A stretch of DNA of 64,000 nucleotides from Eutypella sp. D-1 (GCA_023313575.1 JAJTTP010000014.1:248001-312000), one strand, 5' to 3'. Counted from the first letter of the stretch, positions 10,716 to 20,887 are shown. Numbers and translations: made by a program. The notes: a model not told the origin generated them from the sequence alone.

Positions 10716-11889
10716 GAGCTGGGTTACTGCACTGGTCATGGTCGTGGTGTTTCTCGACGCGGCGCTGGTGAGCAACGGCAAAGAATTCGGGAAGATTATT
10801 CCTCTTGGCCCTTCTGATCGGCTCCGCTGCCCTACTCGCCGGCGCCAATGTTACTACCTGCGACCTGCAGATGCAAGGCCTCATCATGCGGGTTGACGGT
10901 CTGCCACAGGCGTATGCGCGAAGGTTAGACTTGGCCAACGGGCTTATTCGCGAGCCAGGTCGCCACGATTAGGCCAAGCGCCTGAGCATGATTGTGACCA
11001 GTAGCACACCCGATGATGAGATTTGGTTGGCAATGCAACTGAAATATAAGCCTTTGCCGGAGAATAACCGCAGACAAACGTATTCTGGAATAGGACAATA
11101 CTGAAGCCGAGGAAATATTATGATTCGAGGTATTTCTGTCAATCCGGACCGGCCCGTGTTTCTGACTCATGTAATAAGGCGAATGGACTTTTAAGGGGTG
11201 TTGATAGTCGATGCTCATAAAAATTGTATGTGTGTTTTTCGGGGGGGGGGGGGGGGGGGGTTATGACTATACACCTATTGAACTGGACGCAACGGACGGT
11301 GCCATGGTGGCTTGTCCCTTGGCCAGGACATGTGAACATCTGTCGTATTTTTACGCAAATATATATGGGCGAGGCAATTGTAATATAGCATCGGCGAGTA
11401 CTAATCATTTATGTAGGTGAACTTGGTGTCACACGGTTTGATAGGATCTTGGCATATGTACGGTATTTGGAATCATGCAAGCGTATCTGCAGTTATGACT
11501 GCAAACGCAAGGCATTGGAGTGCAGATGACCTGTTGGTTGTTATTGGTCACTGGTATGGACCCACATACCAGTAGGAAGTACCTATGTACCTATCATCCG
11601 TTTATATAAAGGATATGGGCTTCGCCCATATCCCTCATAGATAGATCTTAGACCTTAGACCAGAATACAACACCAGTCTCACCACCTTTCATTTTGTTAT
11701 ATCTCTTTCCTTTACGTACGTACCTACCAACATGACCACCAACGACCTATATGGCGGTTAGGACGGCTATAACAAGAATACCTCGATGGCGGTACGTACC
11801 AGCCATCTTTCGTGTATATATAGGACCTAGATCTCCCACCCAGACTGATCGAGAGGAGAAGACCTAAGGCCCTCGAGAACAAAGAAGAA
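10716..11889. other. Spacer with a 20-nt poly-G tract
   Basis: No gene recognised. A run of 20 G residues lies at 11241-11260 after TTTTC. The stretch near 11600-11640 (TATATAAAGGATATGGGC and its near-inverted CCCATATCC) resembles retroelement LTR sequence but could not be delimited. Confidence 0.45.
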
Positions 11890-12103
11890 TTATTTATCAC
11901 GGCCTGTTGAGCCTCACCTAGAATAGGGTTATTATAATAAACCGGGAAATCGGATATAGGCGATCACGTGAGCCGTATCTCCGGGGATCGGCAGGGTATA
12001 TATAGGGCCAGGGCACCCCCGTTCTGTAACTAGAAGATCGTCTTCTCTTTTTATGCCAATCTACGATTCTCCCACATACTATCTTTGATCTATAGACGTG
12101 ACA
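11890..12103 (+). repeat. LTR relic, inverted copy at 36771-37000
   Basis: From ATCACGGCCTGTTGAG through ATCGGATATAGGCGATCA, TCTCCGGGGATCGGCAGG, GTTCTGTAACTAGAAGATCG and ATTCTCCCACATACTATC to TATAGACGTGACA at 12103. The reverse complement of 36771-36985 matches it almost base for base, about 90 percent over the inner 175 bp. Bounded by TGT...ACA if read from 11905 to 12103 (199 bp), consistent with a solo LTR, but similarity continues a little further left and no 5-bp target duplication is visible. Confidence 0.65.
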
Positions 12104-12228
12104 TTATTAGCTGTTCTGATTAATATCCAAGCCTTAGACACTAGCCCTTGTTACACTTGGGCCACCTCCGCTCCGTATTAATATACCCACTGTATTGTAG
12201 CCCCTATCCATTGACTGCGCTATTTCCA

Positions 12229-13702
12229 TCATTCCCTATACTTGACGCCACCGGTCGCCACCGGTAAATCTCGTAGCTTAAATGGCTCCTCAACCTGACG
12301 AAGGCTATTCTCAGAAGAATTACGAGCTGCGATACTGCGAAGCGAGAATTTGCTTGCGAATTTACGTAGATTTTGTACCGACACTTCGGTAAAGATAATG
12401 CGCAAAGTAGGTAGGCAAGCGCAGATAACCGCAACAGTGCATTCAAGGTGTGACCAGTACATGGTAGGGGAAGTTTCGTCTGTCCGTAAAACGGTTAATA
12501 TCCATCACGCACGTCGCATGCAACTGGCTATGGAGGGAGATATTTGCATAGGTAGGACATAGTGGTAAGGAATTCGGTATATTAGTTACTTACAAGTTAT
12601 GTCCGTAGCCTGGTTGAGATTTCTGCCTGCTTGGACAAACAATACAATGCGTGATGTGCTGATCCCTAGAACACTGCTTCATGTCAATATATTGACTTTA
12701 AGACGCCCTGCTCGCAAGGCCTTACTTCATAACCTCTTTCGTGGTTTCACTAGAGTAGGTACTCCATGCTGTTAAGAATCCAACTGACTCTGGATCTCTA
12801 TCTACATAGCGGAGAGAAAGTTGCACGGACCACAAAAGATTAACTTACAAGGCTCCCAGCAAAAAGATACCGCTTACAACGATCTTTTGCTTCGTCGGTA
12901 AATTAAGCTTCCACACAAGTGGCACCGGAATGGCAAGAATCATCACGTCCATGATTGTGTCAGAGATAGCACCGGTATAGAAGAGTGGAATAGGATCAAA
13001 GCAACGCGAACCTGGGGCTTGAGTCCAGAATGCATCAACAGACCAGCAAAGAAGAACGCTATTCCCCAGGCCGCGATAGCGATAAGCAAAATTCCAGTAA
13101 GGACAGAAAACCTAGAGCCACGAAAGATGCGACGATAGAAACACACAACTGAGAACTTAGTTGGCCCTAAAGACAGTGGTGAGAGCACGATGCTGAGGAA
13201 CTCCATCTAAGATTAAAACCTGTTAACTTTAGACTTTAGTAAGCAAACAGAGGAGTGACCGACCTTCATGAAGATGAGAAAACGGGGATCACTGAATTCA
13301 GGCAACCCCTTCTCATCTAAAGGCATGTGTCGTCCTAGGAGACCAGAAATGGCGGCTTGAAAACATTAGATCAACGCGAACGCATTTGAGTCAAAGCAAT
13401 ACTAGGATGGTACATGGCATTTATTTCAGCGTATTGTTATGTCGTATAATATGAACTAACCGATACTGTTTGTAACACCCATTGCAACAGCGAAGATCTG
13501 AGCTCAAGCCTGTTAGTAAGGTAAAGAAGGATACGGGCGTATATAATCTACTTACCAACCCAGGTAGGATCATGAAATCGTCTATTTCGAACTTGGCCTT
13601 TTGGAGACAGCGAACCCGAAAACGCAACAAGACGGCTATAACTGCAAGCACCGAGAAAGTGATAGAGATAATAACGATATTGGTACTGGGAGATAGCGCC
13701 AT
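12229..13702 (-). pseudogene. SAT4-family (fungal rhodopsin-like) integral membrane protein, frame broken by one deletion
   Basis: Six exons on the minus strand: 13556-13702, 13461-13497, 13264-13334, 12849-13206, 12594-12673 and 12229-12479. All introns have consensus borders and compatible phases. Order of family landmarks: FEIDDFMILPG, GVTNSIGRHMP, LSPLSLGPTKFSVVCFYRRIF, DPIPLFYTGAISDTIMDVM, PVPLVWKLNLP, ISTSRIVLFVQ, and CTVAVICACLPTLR at the end. Seven transmembrane helices are expected for the family. Inside exon 12849-13206 the frame changes between FFFAG and the downstream W-S-V-D-A-F-W-T frame. The residues normally between these helices are missing and the exon length is wrong by 1 modulo 3, so a short deletion of 3n+1 nt has disrupted an otherwise complete gene. 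A sequencing or assembly error is the alternative. Function in the family is unclear. Confidence 0.82.
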
Positions 13703-14947
13703 GGTAGCAATATTTCGGTGTGCAGAGCAATAGTTCACCCAATTACGGTAGATTGCAACAGAGATAGGTGAGATATAACGCCAAAGAGAAGCAGTCGATC
13801 CCACAACAGTCCTCTTTCCACAATGCATGAATGGAGGTTCAGCCTTGGTGATAAGCTTGAGGTTGGTCCAAGTTTATAGGAGTGCTTATCAGATTTAGCG
13901 ACTGGGGACAAAAGTACGCTGTAACTGGATTACTAGATCCACCCTTCCGTATAACGTAGCGTGGATGCGCTTATGATGTACGGTCCATATGATTACATGG
14001 TTTTGCGAACATGTTGGCTGTCCCTGAACTGCGCCGCTGGAGGCCGGTGGATAATTGACCACACATATTACATATTGCCCACAAATTATTCAGAGCTGTG
14101 CCACTCGTGTGATTCTTGCTAAAGCAGAATTCAGAATTTAAGGGGGCCGTTTAAAGGATAGAGCGGTCTGGTGACTTTAAAGGCCCTGCTGAATCAGGCT
14201 TCTGTTAGTGTGGGCTTACCTGCGGTAGGGACTTTTCTATAAGCAGGCTGCAGGGTAACAAAATGCCTTATGTGGCCCATCATCTGGCCCGTAAATTCCA
14301 ACCACAATAGTGCAACCGTTTTATAGGATCGCCATTGTGTAAGCAAATAATATTACTATATAAATGGTAGTTTAGATAGGCTATCCTATTTTATAGGCAT
14401 ATTTCAGCTCTTACTGTCTTCCATCGAACGATAATTGGTGCCATAGCCCCATATGGCCCCTCAACCACCCGGTCCCCCTCCCCTCTTTACCCGTTTGGAC
14501 CCCAACCCCATGTAATGTGGGTGGACTGTAATTATGAGGTAAAAAGGTTACATCGTTAAGAGTAAGCACTTCCGCCAGCAGAAAGTCATTGACACGAGAT
14601 CATTCACTTTGCCGCTTTTCTCTGGAGCAAATATTTAAAATGTAATCGTATGAATGTTATCTAGGCTAGGGCTGTCATGGACCCGGTTTCTATTTACGAT
14701 GCGGCACCTCCATAGAAAATGCCTTATCGCTTCGCAATAACAATGTGATGAAACATGCCCGTTCAATCCTATCGACTGGTTATGGCTAGAAACCACCCTC
14801 TTTCTCTTTAGCTCAAACACAAGCACACATCTAACACCAAGCTCCTCAGAAAGGAGGAACCTTTCATGTTCGCTTGAGTCCTTGAATTTCTGTTTCCTAA
14901 ATCTTTCTCCTCTTTGTAGCACACTATTCATCGATACACGAGTAGTC
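13703..14947. other. Spacer, no gene recognised; promoter of the first UstYa-like gene
   Basis: AT-rich (14330-14400 especially), no credible ORF on either strand apart from the antisense of the following gene. The last 300 bp are pyrimidine-rich (TTTCTCTTTAG, TTTCTCCTCTTTG), as in fungal promoters and leaders. Confidence 0.5.
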
Positions 14948-16010
14948 ATGAGAGACCAAGTGAACTTGGTGGGCCCTGAATCGTCGCCTTTCCTCATAAA
15001 TGAGGTAAATGGGCGAGACAGGGCCAATAACGAATTTGAGTCGACGTTAGAAGAAATTGCGGGGCCAAATCCCAGAAAGCTCTGGAGTAATATAACTGCA
15101 CCGCGATACGTATGGCTATTTCACGTTTTGTTCTTCGGGATGTATACGACTATCTTCATAATTGTTGCACGTTCGAAATTCGGTGGTCATCTACATTCCT
15201 ATGACGGTACTTGGTGTTGGTCTCCCATCTCTGATTGCTAATTACCCCATCATGGCATGACTGATCTGATATCACATGTAGCGCCGGCACAAGTTGCACT
15301 TGAATGGGAAGACCGACGTCTTGGTGCATACGTGCACCATGGTAATTATACCGGAGAGCCTTCATCTCTAATAGACGCGGCATGGAACGACCTATTAGAA
15401 GGCAAGAATATTTATGTCTGTGGACGTTATACACAACCTACAAAATAGACTAACAGGATGACATAGGAATTACGATCAAGATACTTCCTGATGAGTTGGA
15501 GCGCATCGGCATCTCATCGCTTGCACTTCGTGATGGCTCAGGATATTTCGGATCACTGGCGGTTTTCCACGAGCTTCATTGTGTAGTAAGTTCAACAGCT
15601 AGAGGAAGTCAAGGGACGGAATTGACCCTGGTATAGAAAGTTATGCGCCAGGGATTCTACAAGAACCATTACTGGAATAATTTGACGGAGTACCAACTCC
15701 GCCTAAAAGGCGAACATATAGGTAATACTCCTCTGTGATTGTTTCAATATATTCTAATCTATTGACAGAACACTGCCTGGAAGTGTTGCGGCTATCGTCT
15801 ATGTGCCGCGGCGATGTTAGTGTGATACCCTCTGTCTGGGAGTACGACGTTAGGGAGGGTGGCTCCGGCGAGCTTCTCGGGCCGTCAATCCGCGATGGAA
15901 GAGCTCTACATCGATGCGTGAAGTGGGACAAGCTTCACGAGTGGGCAAAATCGCGCCGTTTGGATCTATCTGATCCTACCTTGCTAGTTCCAGAATCCGA
16001 ACGTAGCTGA
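14948..16010 (+). CDS. UstYa-like oxidase/cyclase (DUF3328), type-II membrane protein
   Basis: Five exons: 14948-15206, 15282-15425, 15467-15585, 15637-15721 and 15769-16010, phases consistent, 196 residues. A single transmembrane helix follows a basic/acidic N-terminus (VWLFHVLFFGMYTTIFIIVA, residues about 60-80). The lumenal part begins APAQVALEWEDRR, the usual start of the DUF3328 fold, and carries both HxxHC copper-ligand motifs: HELHC (end of exon 3) and HIEHC (rebuilt across the exon 4/5 junction). Family members such as UstYa/UstYb crosslink Tyr of ribosomal peptides (ustiloxin, phomopsin, asperipin) or modify peptide natural products such as cyclochlorotine. It neighbours a second UstYa-like gene, a secreted peptide and a methyltransferase. 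Both HxxHC motifs and all splice sites are intact, so it should be functional. The exon 2 donor (GTTATA) is the least certain border. Confidence 0.88.
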
Positions 16011-16594
16011 GCTGCCTCACGCATTTCAACCTTTTCATGGCACCGTGATAGGACTGGATGGTTGTTTCAGATGAAGTTTTTGATCAGCATGATCGCTGCA
16101 TATTGTAAGGGTGGATAGGAATTGACAGTGACGTGTTGATAAATTGACTCGTTATATATTTACCGTCCTGTGACTACTCATATACCGAGACAATGAGAAC
16201 ATACGAGAAACGTGACGTGATATGAAACGTTTTGAAGAAATAAGGAACTCTCCATTGCGGTTACGATAGTTAATGCGGATTCTGCAAGTGGATAAGCAGA
16301 TAATAGTACACTGATCACTCCTTATGTTTCTACTTGGCGAAAACATATAGCATAGGCCATACGTATCTACCAGGAATCAGGGTCTCAACACTGTTATAGC
16401 ATACCACATTTTCAATATCACTCTGAAGCGACATTTAAATAATATCGAATCTCAAGGCGCGGCGGGAATGGTGCTTTTCCACGGTTTGGACGTGACGCCA
16501 AGCATGGAGTAATAATACTCTGAATTTTCTGAAGTATACTTTATATGAACTTAACACTTCTAATTGAGGAAGGCCGTTAATCTTTAACCCGCCA
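16011..16594. other. Convergent 3' region between the two UstYa-like genes
   Basis: AT-rich, no ORF with recognisable domains. Short repeats of ACATATAG/TTATAGCATA occur near 16345-16400; possibly 3' UTRs of the two convergent genes. Confidence 0.5.
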
Positions 16595-17428
16595 TCAATT
16601 ATGATCTCCGGGAGGCTCAAGTGTGTACTTAGTCACCCATCCTTTTATCTTCTCAAAGTTACGACACTTGTGCTCTGATCCAAATCCGGTTGCGCCCCCA
16701 AGCTCCTCTATAATAGGCTCTAGATTCGTATCGGCATGACACATGAGTGACTGGCGCAGGTAGTCGATGCAATGACGCACATGCGCCGGTCTTGTCATGT
16801 GAGAAGGCGGCTTCCTATCTACAGATGCCCAATACGAATGCCGAATTGCATTCTGTGATCATGGTTAACGAGGTTCGCGGGGAGGCCCATGAATTTAATA
16901 CTTACCAGACAGTGGAGTTGATGAAAGACAGCCACTCCGTGGGGTTTTGGGGAGATCGAAGGATGTTTAATGAAGCCATTGGCAGCTTGATCAACGTCAG
17001 TAAGAGGTCGATGCGACAATCAAGGCCTTTGTTCAATGGGCGAGACATACGTGGAATTATAGAATCCCACGGATCATGGGTCTGATTGTCTGGGCGTGCC
17101 GCAAAATGTCTCTGGTATTGGTATGTGACTTGAATATCGTTTGGTGGTGCTGATAGTAATTACGTTAGACTAATATCAAATGACTATTAGGACCTCGGGT
17201 AGGCGTAATGGTCTTACAAAACCAGTCGATTTCTGTGCGGGCGCGGTGGAAGTTTCTGCCCCAGATGAATCCCAGGGCCGTGGCAAGAACTAGAGCAAAG
17301 AGAATAGCAAAAACAGGTATAACGACATTATAGACTGCTGCAGTTCGGCGCCAGCATTTAACATCTCTGGACAGTCTAGGACTCTCGTCAGAGATAGGAA
17401 GGCGCTCGTACCTCGTTGTTTGTGCCAT
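16595..17428 (-). CDS. UstYa-like oxidase/cyclase (DUF3328), second copy
   Basis: Four exons: 17218-17428, 17051-17149, 16906-16985 and 16595-16852, phases consistent, 215 residues if started at the MAQTTRYERLP methionine. An in-frame ATG 10 codons upstream at 17458 is possible. N-terminus YERLP then a helix (YNVVIPVFAILFALVLATALGFIWG). The lumenal part reads PPNDIQVTYQYQRHF, DPWDSIIP, GFIKHP, then the first HxxHC (HQLHC) before the last intron and the second (HVRHC) in the last exon, followed by IDYLRQSLMCHADTNLEP. That tail is the classical DUF3328 ending, closer to cyclochlorotine-type members than the neighbour is. The two genes are convergent and clearly divergent in sequence, so they are probably non-redundant and each would act on a different position of the substrate. 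It shares a divergent 700-bp promoter region with the peptide gene at 18133. Confidence 0.9.
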
Positions 17429-18132
17429 TGGGCCTAGCTTGGTTGCAAATGAGATCATGAATGTCTACCAGATGATTCTCGAGTAGACTCGGGGATCGAA
17501 GAAGAGAAGATTCGGCTCGAGTCCTAAGTCATGGAAAAGTCAGTATGGGCTACGGGATATTTGCGGGGCCGCCGGTTATAGGAGATGGGGTGTCATAATC
17601 AGTACGCTCCGCCATCTGTGTGATTACAGAGGAGCTAGATCGACATCTGACTAGATATCATGACATGTAGGCTGACCGGCAGCTTCCGTCTTGTTAATAG
17701 TCACATAAACGTTTTATAGACGGCGCAGCAGCAGAAGAGCAAGGCAACCTGTAAGCAAGGCTGACAGTCTCCACGTTGCATCGTCGCGCTGTATGGACCC
17801 TTGGCCCTAAGAAGCTTGAGGATTAGTGTAGGTATGCTACATGCACGAAGCTGGGTCGAACAGTGCAGATAATCAAAATGGCATGGAGAACGACATGTAA
17901 TCATGATAAACTACTATATTCAGACAGAATCATCGGAGTCCAATCGCTATGAGGATTAGCATGCGACCAAGGGCAGTTGCAATAACGCTCTGCTCGGGTC
18001 AGGCATAAAAGGCGGCCTCTACCCAGTGTTCCCTGTCTCTATTCATTCTCTTTCGTAAAGTCAATGTTTATCATCCCCAAATCCATATTATAATACCTTT
18101 AAACATCTCGGTCGATATAGCACTCATACAAA
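17429..18132. promoter_or_regulatory. Divergent promoter region, UstYa-like gene and secreted peptide gene
   Basis: About 700 bp between divergent starts with no convincing gene. On the peptide side there is a TATA-like CATAAAA at 18004-18010 and a pyrimidine-rich leader (CCCTGTCTCTATTCATTCTC near 18030-18050). The element TATAGCACT at 18115-18123 recurs at 18957-18965 upstream of the methyltransferase. Inference only. Confidence 0.5.
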
Positions 18133-18374
18133 ATGCTGTACTCTCATCTCATCACCGCAGTCATGGCCTATTGCACAGTGGCAGCCGCGTTACCTCTGAA
18201 GCAAACCGTTAACAGTGAGATCCAGCGATTCCCCGCATTACTCACTAAAATAAACGTCAATGCTGACTGAACTTCGCTTTAGGTGAAGACTTGCTTTCTC
18301 GCCGCAGTATGGAGGATGCGGGCGATGACGCCTCCATTGTGTACGCAGCATGGGAGGCCCATGAGTCGGATTAG
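18133..18374 (+). CDS. Candidate RiPP precursor: 57-residue secreted peptide with dibasic site
   Basis: Exons 18133-18214 and 18283-18374 with a 68-nt intron (GTGAGA donor, GCTGAC branch site, TTTAG acceptor). Residues 1-20 form a signal peptide (MLYSHLITAVMAYCTVAAAL). A short linker PLKQTVNSEDLLS leads to RR at 34-35, a KEX2-type dibasic site. Cleavage there would release an acidic 22-residue tail ending SIVYAAWEAHESD, with one Tyr (48) and one Trp (51). Signal peptide, dibasic site and a Tyr followed by small residues are hallmarks of dikaritin precursors, and the gene lies beside two UstYa-like enzymes. Unlike ustiloxin or phomopsin precursors there is only one core-like segment. The promoter has a TATA-like box and CT-rich leader, and ACAAAATG is a good start context. 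Read without splicing, the frame stops after 46 residues and loses the dibasic site. Function is inferred from context and would be novel. Confidence 0.6.
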
Positions 18375-19310
18375 AAGCGCATGTCTCCATCACGGCAAGC
18401 AAAAGATCCACAACTCTACATTTGACAAGGGACCTGCAGACGTCGATTCGATAGTTGGAGGAGGATAAGGGGACTCAAGAGCATGTCGTTTCGATTGCTT
18501 TGGGGATAGTTTCGTGTATTGAATAAGGCATTTCATAGTCAAATACTTTTTCTATAACTTGAAGTAAGTTTTTGGTGATCTCTAGCAATTGGAGAATGAT
18601 GTAGATCAAGTGATTACTGTTAGTGGTGCTTTGCATTTTACCTGTTTGGACTAGGCCTTGCGCATCGGCCCCAAGGCCGTGTGATAGTGTCCCATACCTC
18701 TACTAAAGCAAAGCTAATAGGGAATGTCACGTCGCTTTTTAGTAATCGCTCGCCCTGAGGACATGAAAGTATCTGTTAATTATGGCCGTAATGGGCTGTG
18801 TCTCAGAATAGGACGACTAGGCAATGTGACCCCAAGCAGGCTGCAATTAGTTACTGTGTCGCTCCATGCAGGATGTCATCACATAAGCCTATACGAGCGC
18901 TAGGGACTGTAACATAGTGTAAATGTGCTAACAAAAATATTTAAGTGGGAAACGGTATAGCACTGCGGCGCAGTACGTAGCCTGCAGTCAAGGGAATGCA
19001 TGCAAGTCAATTATCAGAACCAACTGCATCACAGTCAATCACTCATTTATTTTATGGCCACACCCTCCAACGCTATGAGTATGTATCTGCCAGCCTCGGA
19101 CCTATGGGCTGATTGGAAACTGTACCCTTATGAATTATCGTGGGCGGGTATCTTCTTTTTTCACTTGTCCGACATGAACAAGGCTCGCTTCACCACTCGT
19201 CCCGCCAGCGTTTATACATGTGATCAAACAGCTGTCTTAACAGCAACCAAAGGCATACTCCCAGGTTTCCTCCATCATTACCGCCTTTACTCCTAACAAT
19301 TTCTACGTTC
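18375..19310. other. Spacer between peptide gene and methyltransferase
   Basis: No gene recognised. A 98-codon frame at 19000-19296 has no domain and ends 15 nt before the methyltransferase start, so it is more likely its leader. TATAGCACT at 18957-18965 matches an element before the peptide gene. Confidence 0.5.
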
Positions 19311-20591
19311 ATGATGACCCGTATATCAGAATTATCCGCCCGAATAGCCGCTAACACGGCGAAAGTAGACGATTATCTGTCTTCCCAATCACTCTCCACT
19401 CCGTCGTTTGATGAGCACGCAAATCTACAGTCACCGATTCCTAATGATGAGTCCGACATTGAAGCTGCCCGTCAGGCAGTTATAGAAGATACACTTGAGC
19501 TTCGTCAACTTATGCTTGGCCCGCGCGAGCACCTGTTCAGCTACCAGCCCACCCACCTCCTGAGTCAGATGGCAGTGGTACGCTTTGGTCTCGCCAAGAA
19601 AGTTCCTCTCGATGGTGAAATCAGCTTCGCTGAATTAGCTGCAACGGCCAACTTAGGAGTTGCGCACACTCGTAGGTTAGTGCGACACGCGATATCGCAG
19701 CGCATGTTCTGCGAGCCGCGCCCAGGAGTCGTCGCCCACAGCGCTGCCTCTCGCCTGCTGGCCCAGGATGCTGATGTAGCCGCCTGGGTACGCTGGTGTG
19801 CGGATGACTGCTGGCATGCTGCCTATCATACATGCGATGCGATGGCGCGATGGCCTGGATCCGAGGAGCCAGGCGAGACTGGATTCGCCGTCGCCAACCA
19901 CACGGAACTTGGGATGTTTGAATTCCTTGCTGCCCACCCGGAGCGCGCCGCTCGTTTTGCTACGGGCATGCGCTTATATGCATCGCGCCCTGACCTTGAT
20001 GTCCGCCACCTTGTTGAGGGTGCCGCCTGGGTTTGGGCCGATCTCCCCACGGGTGCTACGGTGGTCGATGTAGGTGGTTCACATGGGGAAGCGGCAATGG
20101 CTTTGGCGCGCGCCCATCCTACTATGAGCCTCAATGTCCAGGATATCGACGAGGCAACCATCCGCGCGGCGGAGGCGCGCAAGCCGGCTGACGGTACCGG
20201 TGCCCGCGTGCGCTTCATGACGCACGATTTCTTCACCGAGCAGCCCGTGCGCGGCGCCGACGCGTACCTGCTCCGCGCCTGTCTCCATAACTGGTCCGAT
20301 AAGTACGCTGTGCGTGTTCTGCGCGCGCTGATCCCGGCTCTGAAGCCTGGCGCGCGCGTGGTGCTGAACGAGGTCGTTGTGCCGGGTCCTGAGGACCTGC
20401 CGCCCGGCTTAGCGCCGACAGTGCGGGCCGGCGACCTCAACATGACAATGCTATTTAATGCTGGTGATCGCGAGATGGGTGACTGGGAACGCGTATTTGA
20501 AATGGCGAGTCCAGGTTTCCAGTTTGAGGGTGGGAGACAACCCCCGGGCTCGGGGTTATGGGTTTTGGTGGCTGTCTGGAAGGGGGTCTAA
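19311..20591 (+). CDS. SAM-dependent O-methyltransferase (COMT-like, fungal secondary-metabolite type)
   Basis: Uninterrupted 426-residue frame. N-terminal winged-helix dimerisation part (about residues 60-170: LSQMAVVRFGLAKKVPL, FAELAATANLGVAHTRRLVRHA). Rossmann SAM domain with motif I VVDVGGSHGEAA (about 250-261), acidic adenosine-binding VQDIDEAT, and the catalytic-histidine motif LHNWSDKYAVRVL (about 324). Ends ...LWVLVAVWKGV as in the family. Length is typical. It transfers a methyl group to a hydroxyl, usually a phenol, of a small molecule. Here the nearest candidate substrate is the tyrosine-containing product of the adjacent UstYa cluster, or else the PKS product (inference). Cytosolic, no signal peptide. 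It is markedly more GC-rich than the UstYa genes and has no intron, so it may have a separate origin. Confidence 0.93.
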   Translation: MMTRISELSARIAANTAKVDDYLSSQSLSTPSFDEHANLQSPIPNDESDIEAARQAVIEDTLELRQLMLGPREHLFSYQPTHLLSQMAVVRFGLAKKVPLDGEISFAELAATANLGVAHTRRLVRHAISQRMFCEPRPGVVAHSAASRLLAQDADVAAWVRWCADDCWHAAYHTCDAMARWPGSEEPGETGFAVANHTELGMFEFLAAHPERAARFATGMRLYASRPDLDVRHLVEGAAWVWADLPTGATVVDVGGSHGEAAMALARAHPTMSLNVQDIDEATIRAAEARKPADGTGARVRFMTHDFFTEQPVRGADAYLLRACLHNWSDKYAVRVLRALIPALKPGARVVLNEVVVPGPEDLPPGLAPTVRAGDLNMTMLFNAGDREMGDWERVFEMASPGFQFEGGRQPPGSGLWVLVAVWKGV

Positions 20592-20887
20592 GTTATGCCG
20601 TATGCTGCTGCATCTTTTAATCCTTGATACTTAGCTGTCGGTCACATCATTCCTACTAGATCATTAATTAAAATCTTTACAGCCATTTCATTCATTTATT
20701 ATCATTATGATTATGTTCTCTATGCTGCGGAACCGTATATCAAAGATAGCGTAAAATGCGGCAAAGATGTTGCCGACTTGCGCTGTTCCTATGTAGCGCT
20801 TTGAGCCACCGTAGATATACCGGATGCGCTATCAATAGGGGGAGAAACGAAGCCGAGGGTAGAGATACGAAGGCATGGTCATTTTTC
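20592..20887. other. 3' region between convergent genes
   Basis: Short AT-rich convergent spacer between the methyltransferase and the DUF3176 gene; nothing else seen. Confidence 0.6.

Noticed and set aside
11905..12103. A complete retrotransposon with two LTRs between 12.1 and 36.8 kb
   Set aside because: The two LTR-like copies are inverted relative to each other and the interval holds ordinary genes, not gag-pol.
18283..18468. Alternative frame over exon 2 of the peptide gene (start-like GTG at 18283)
   Set aside because: Does not join exon 1 in phase and has no signal or domain; the phase-1 splice product has a coherent leader, dibasic site and tail.
19000..19296. 98-codon ORF before the methyltransferase
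   Set aside because: No domain and no splice path into the methyltransferase frame; probably leader sequence.
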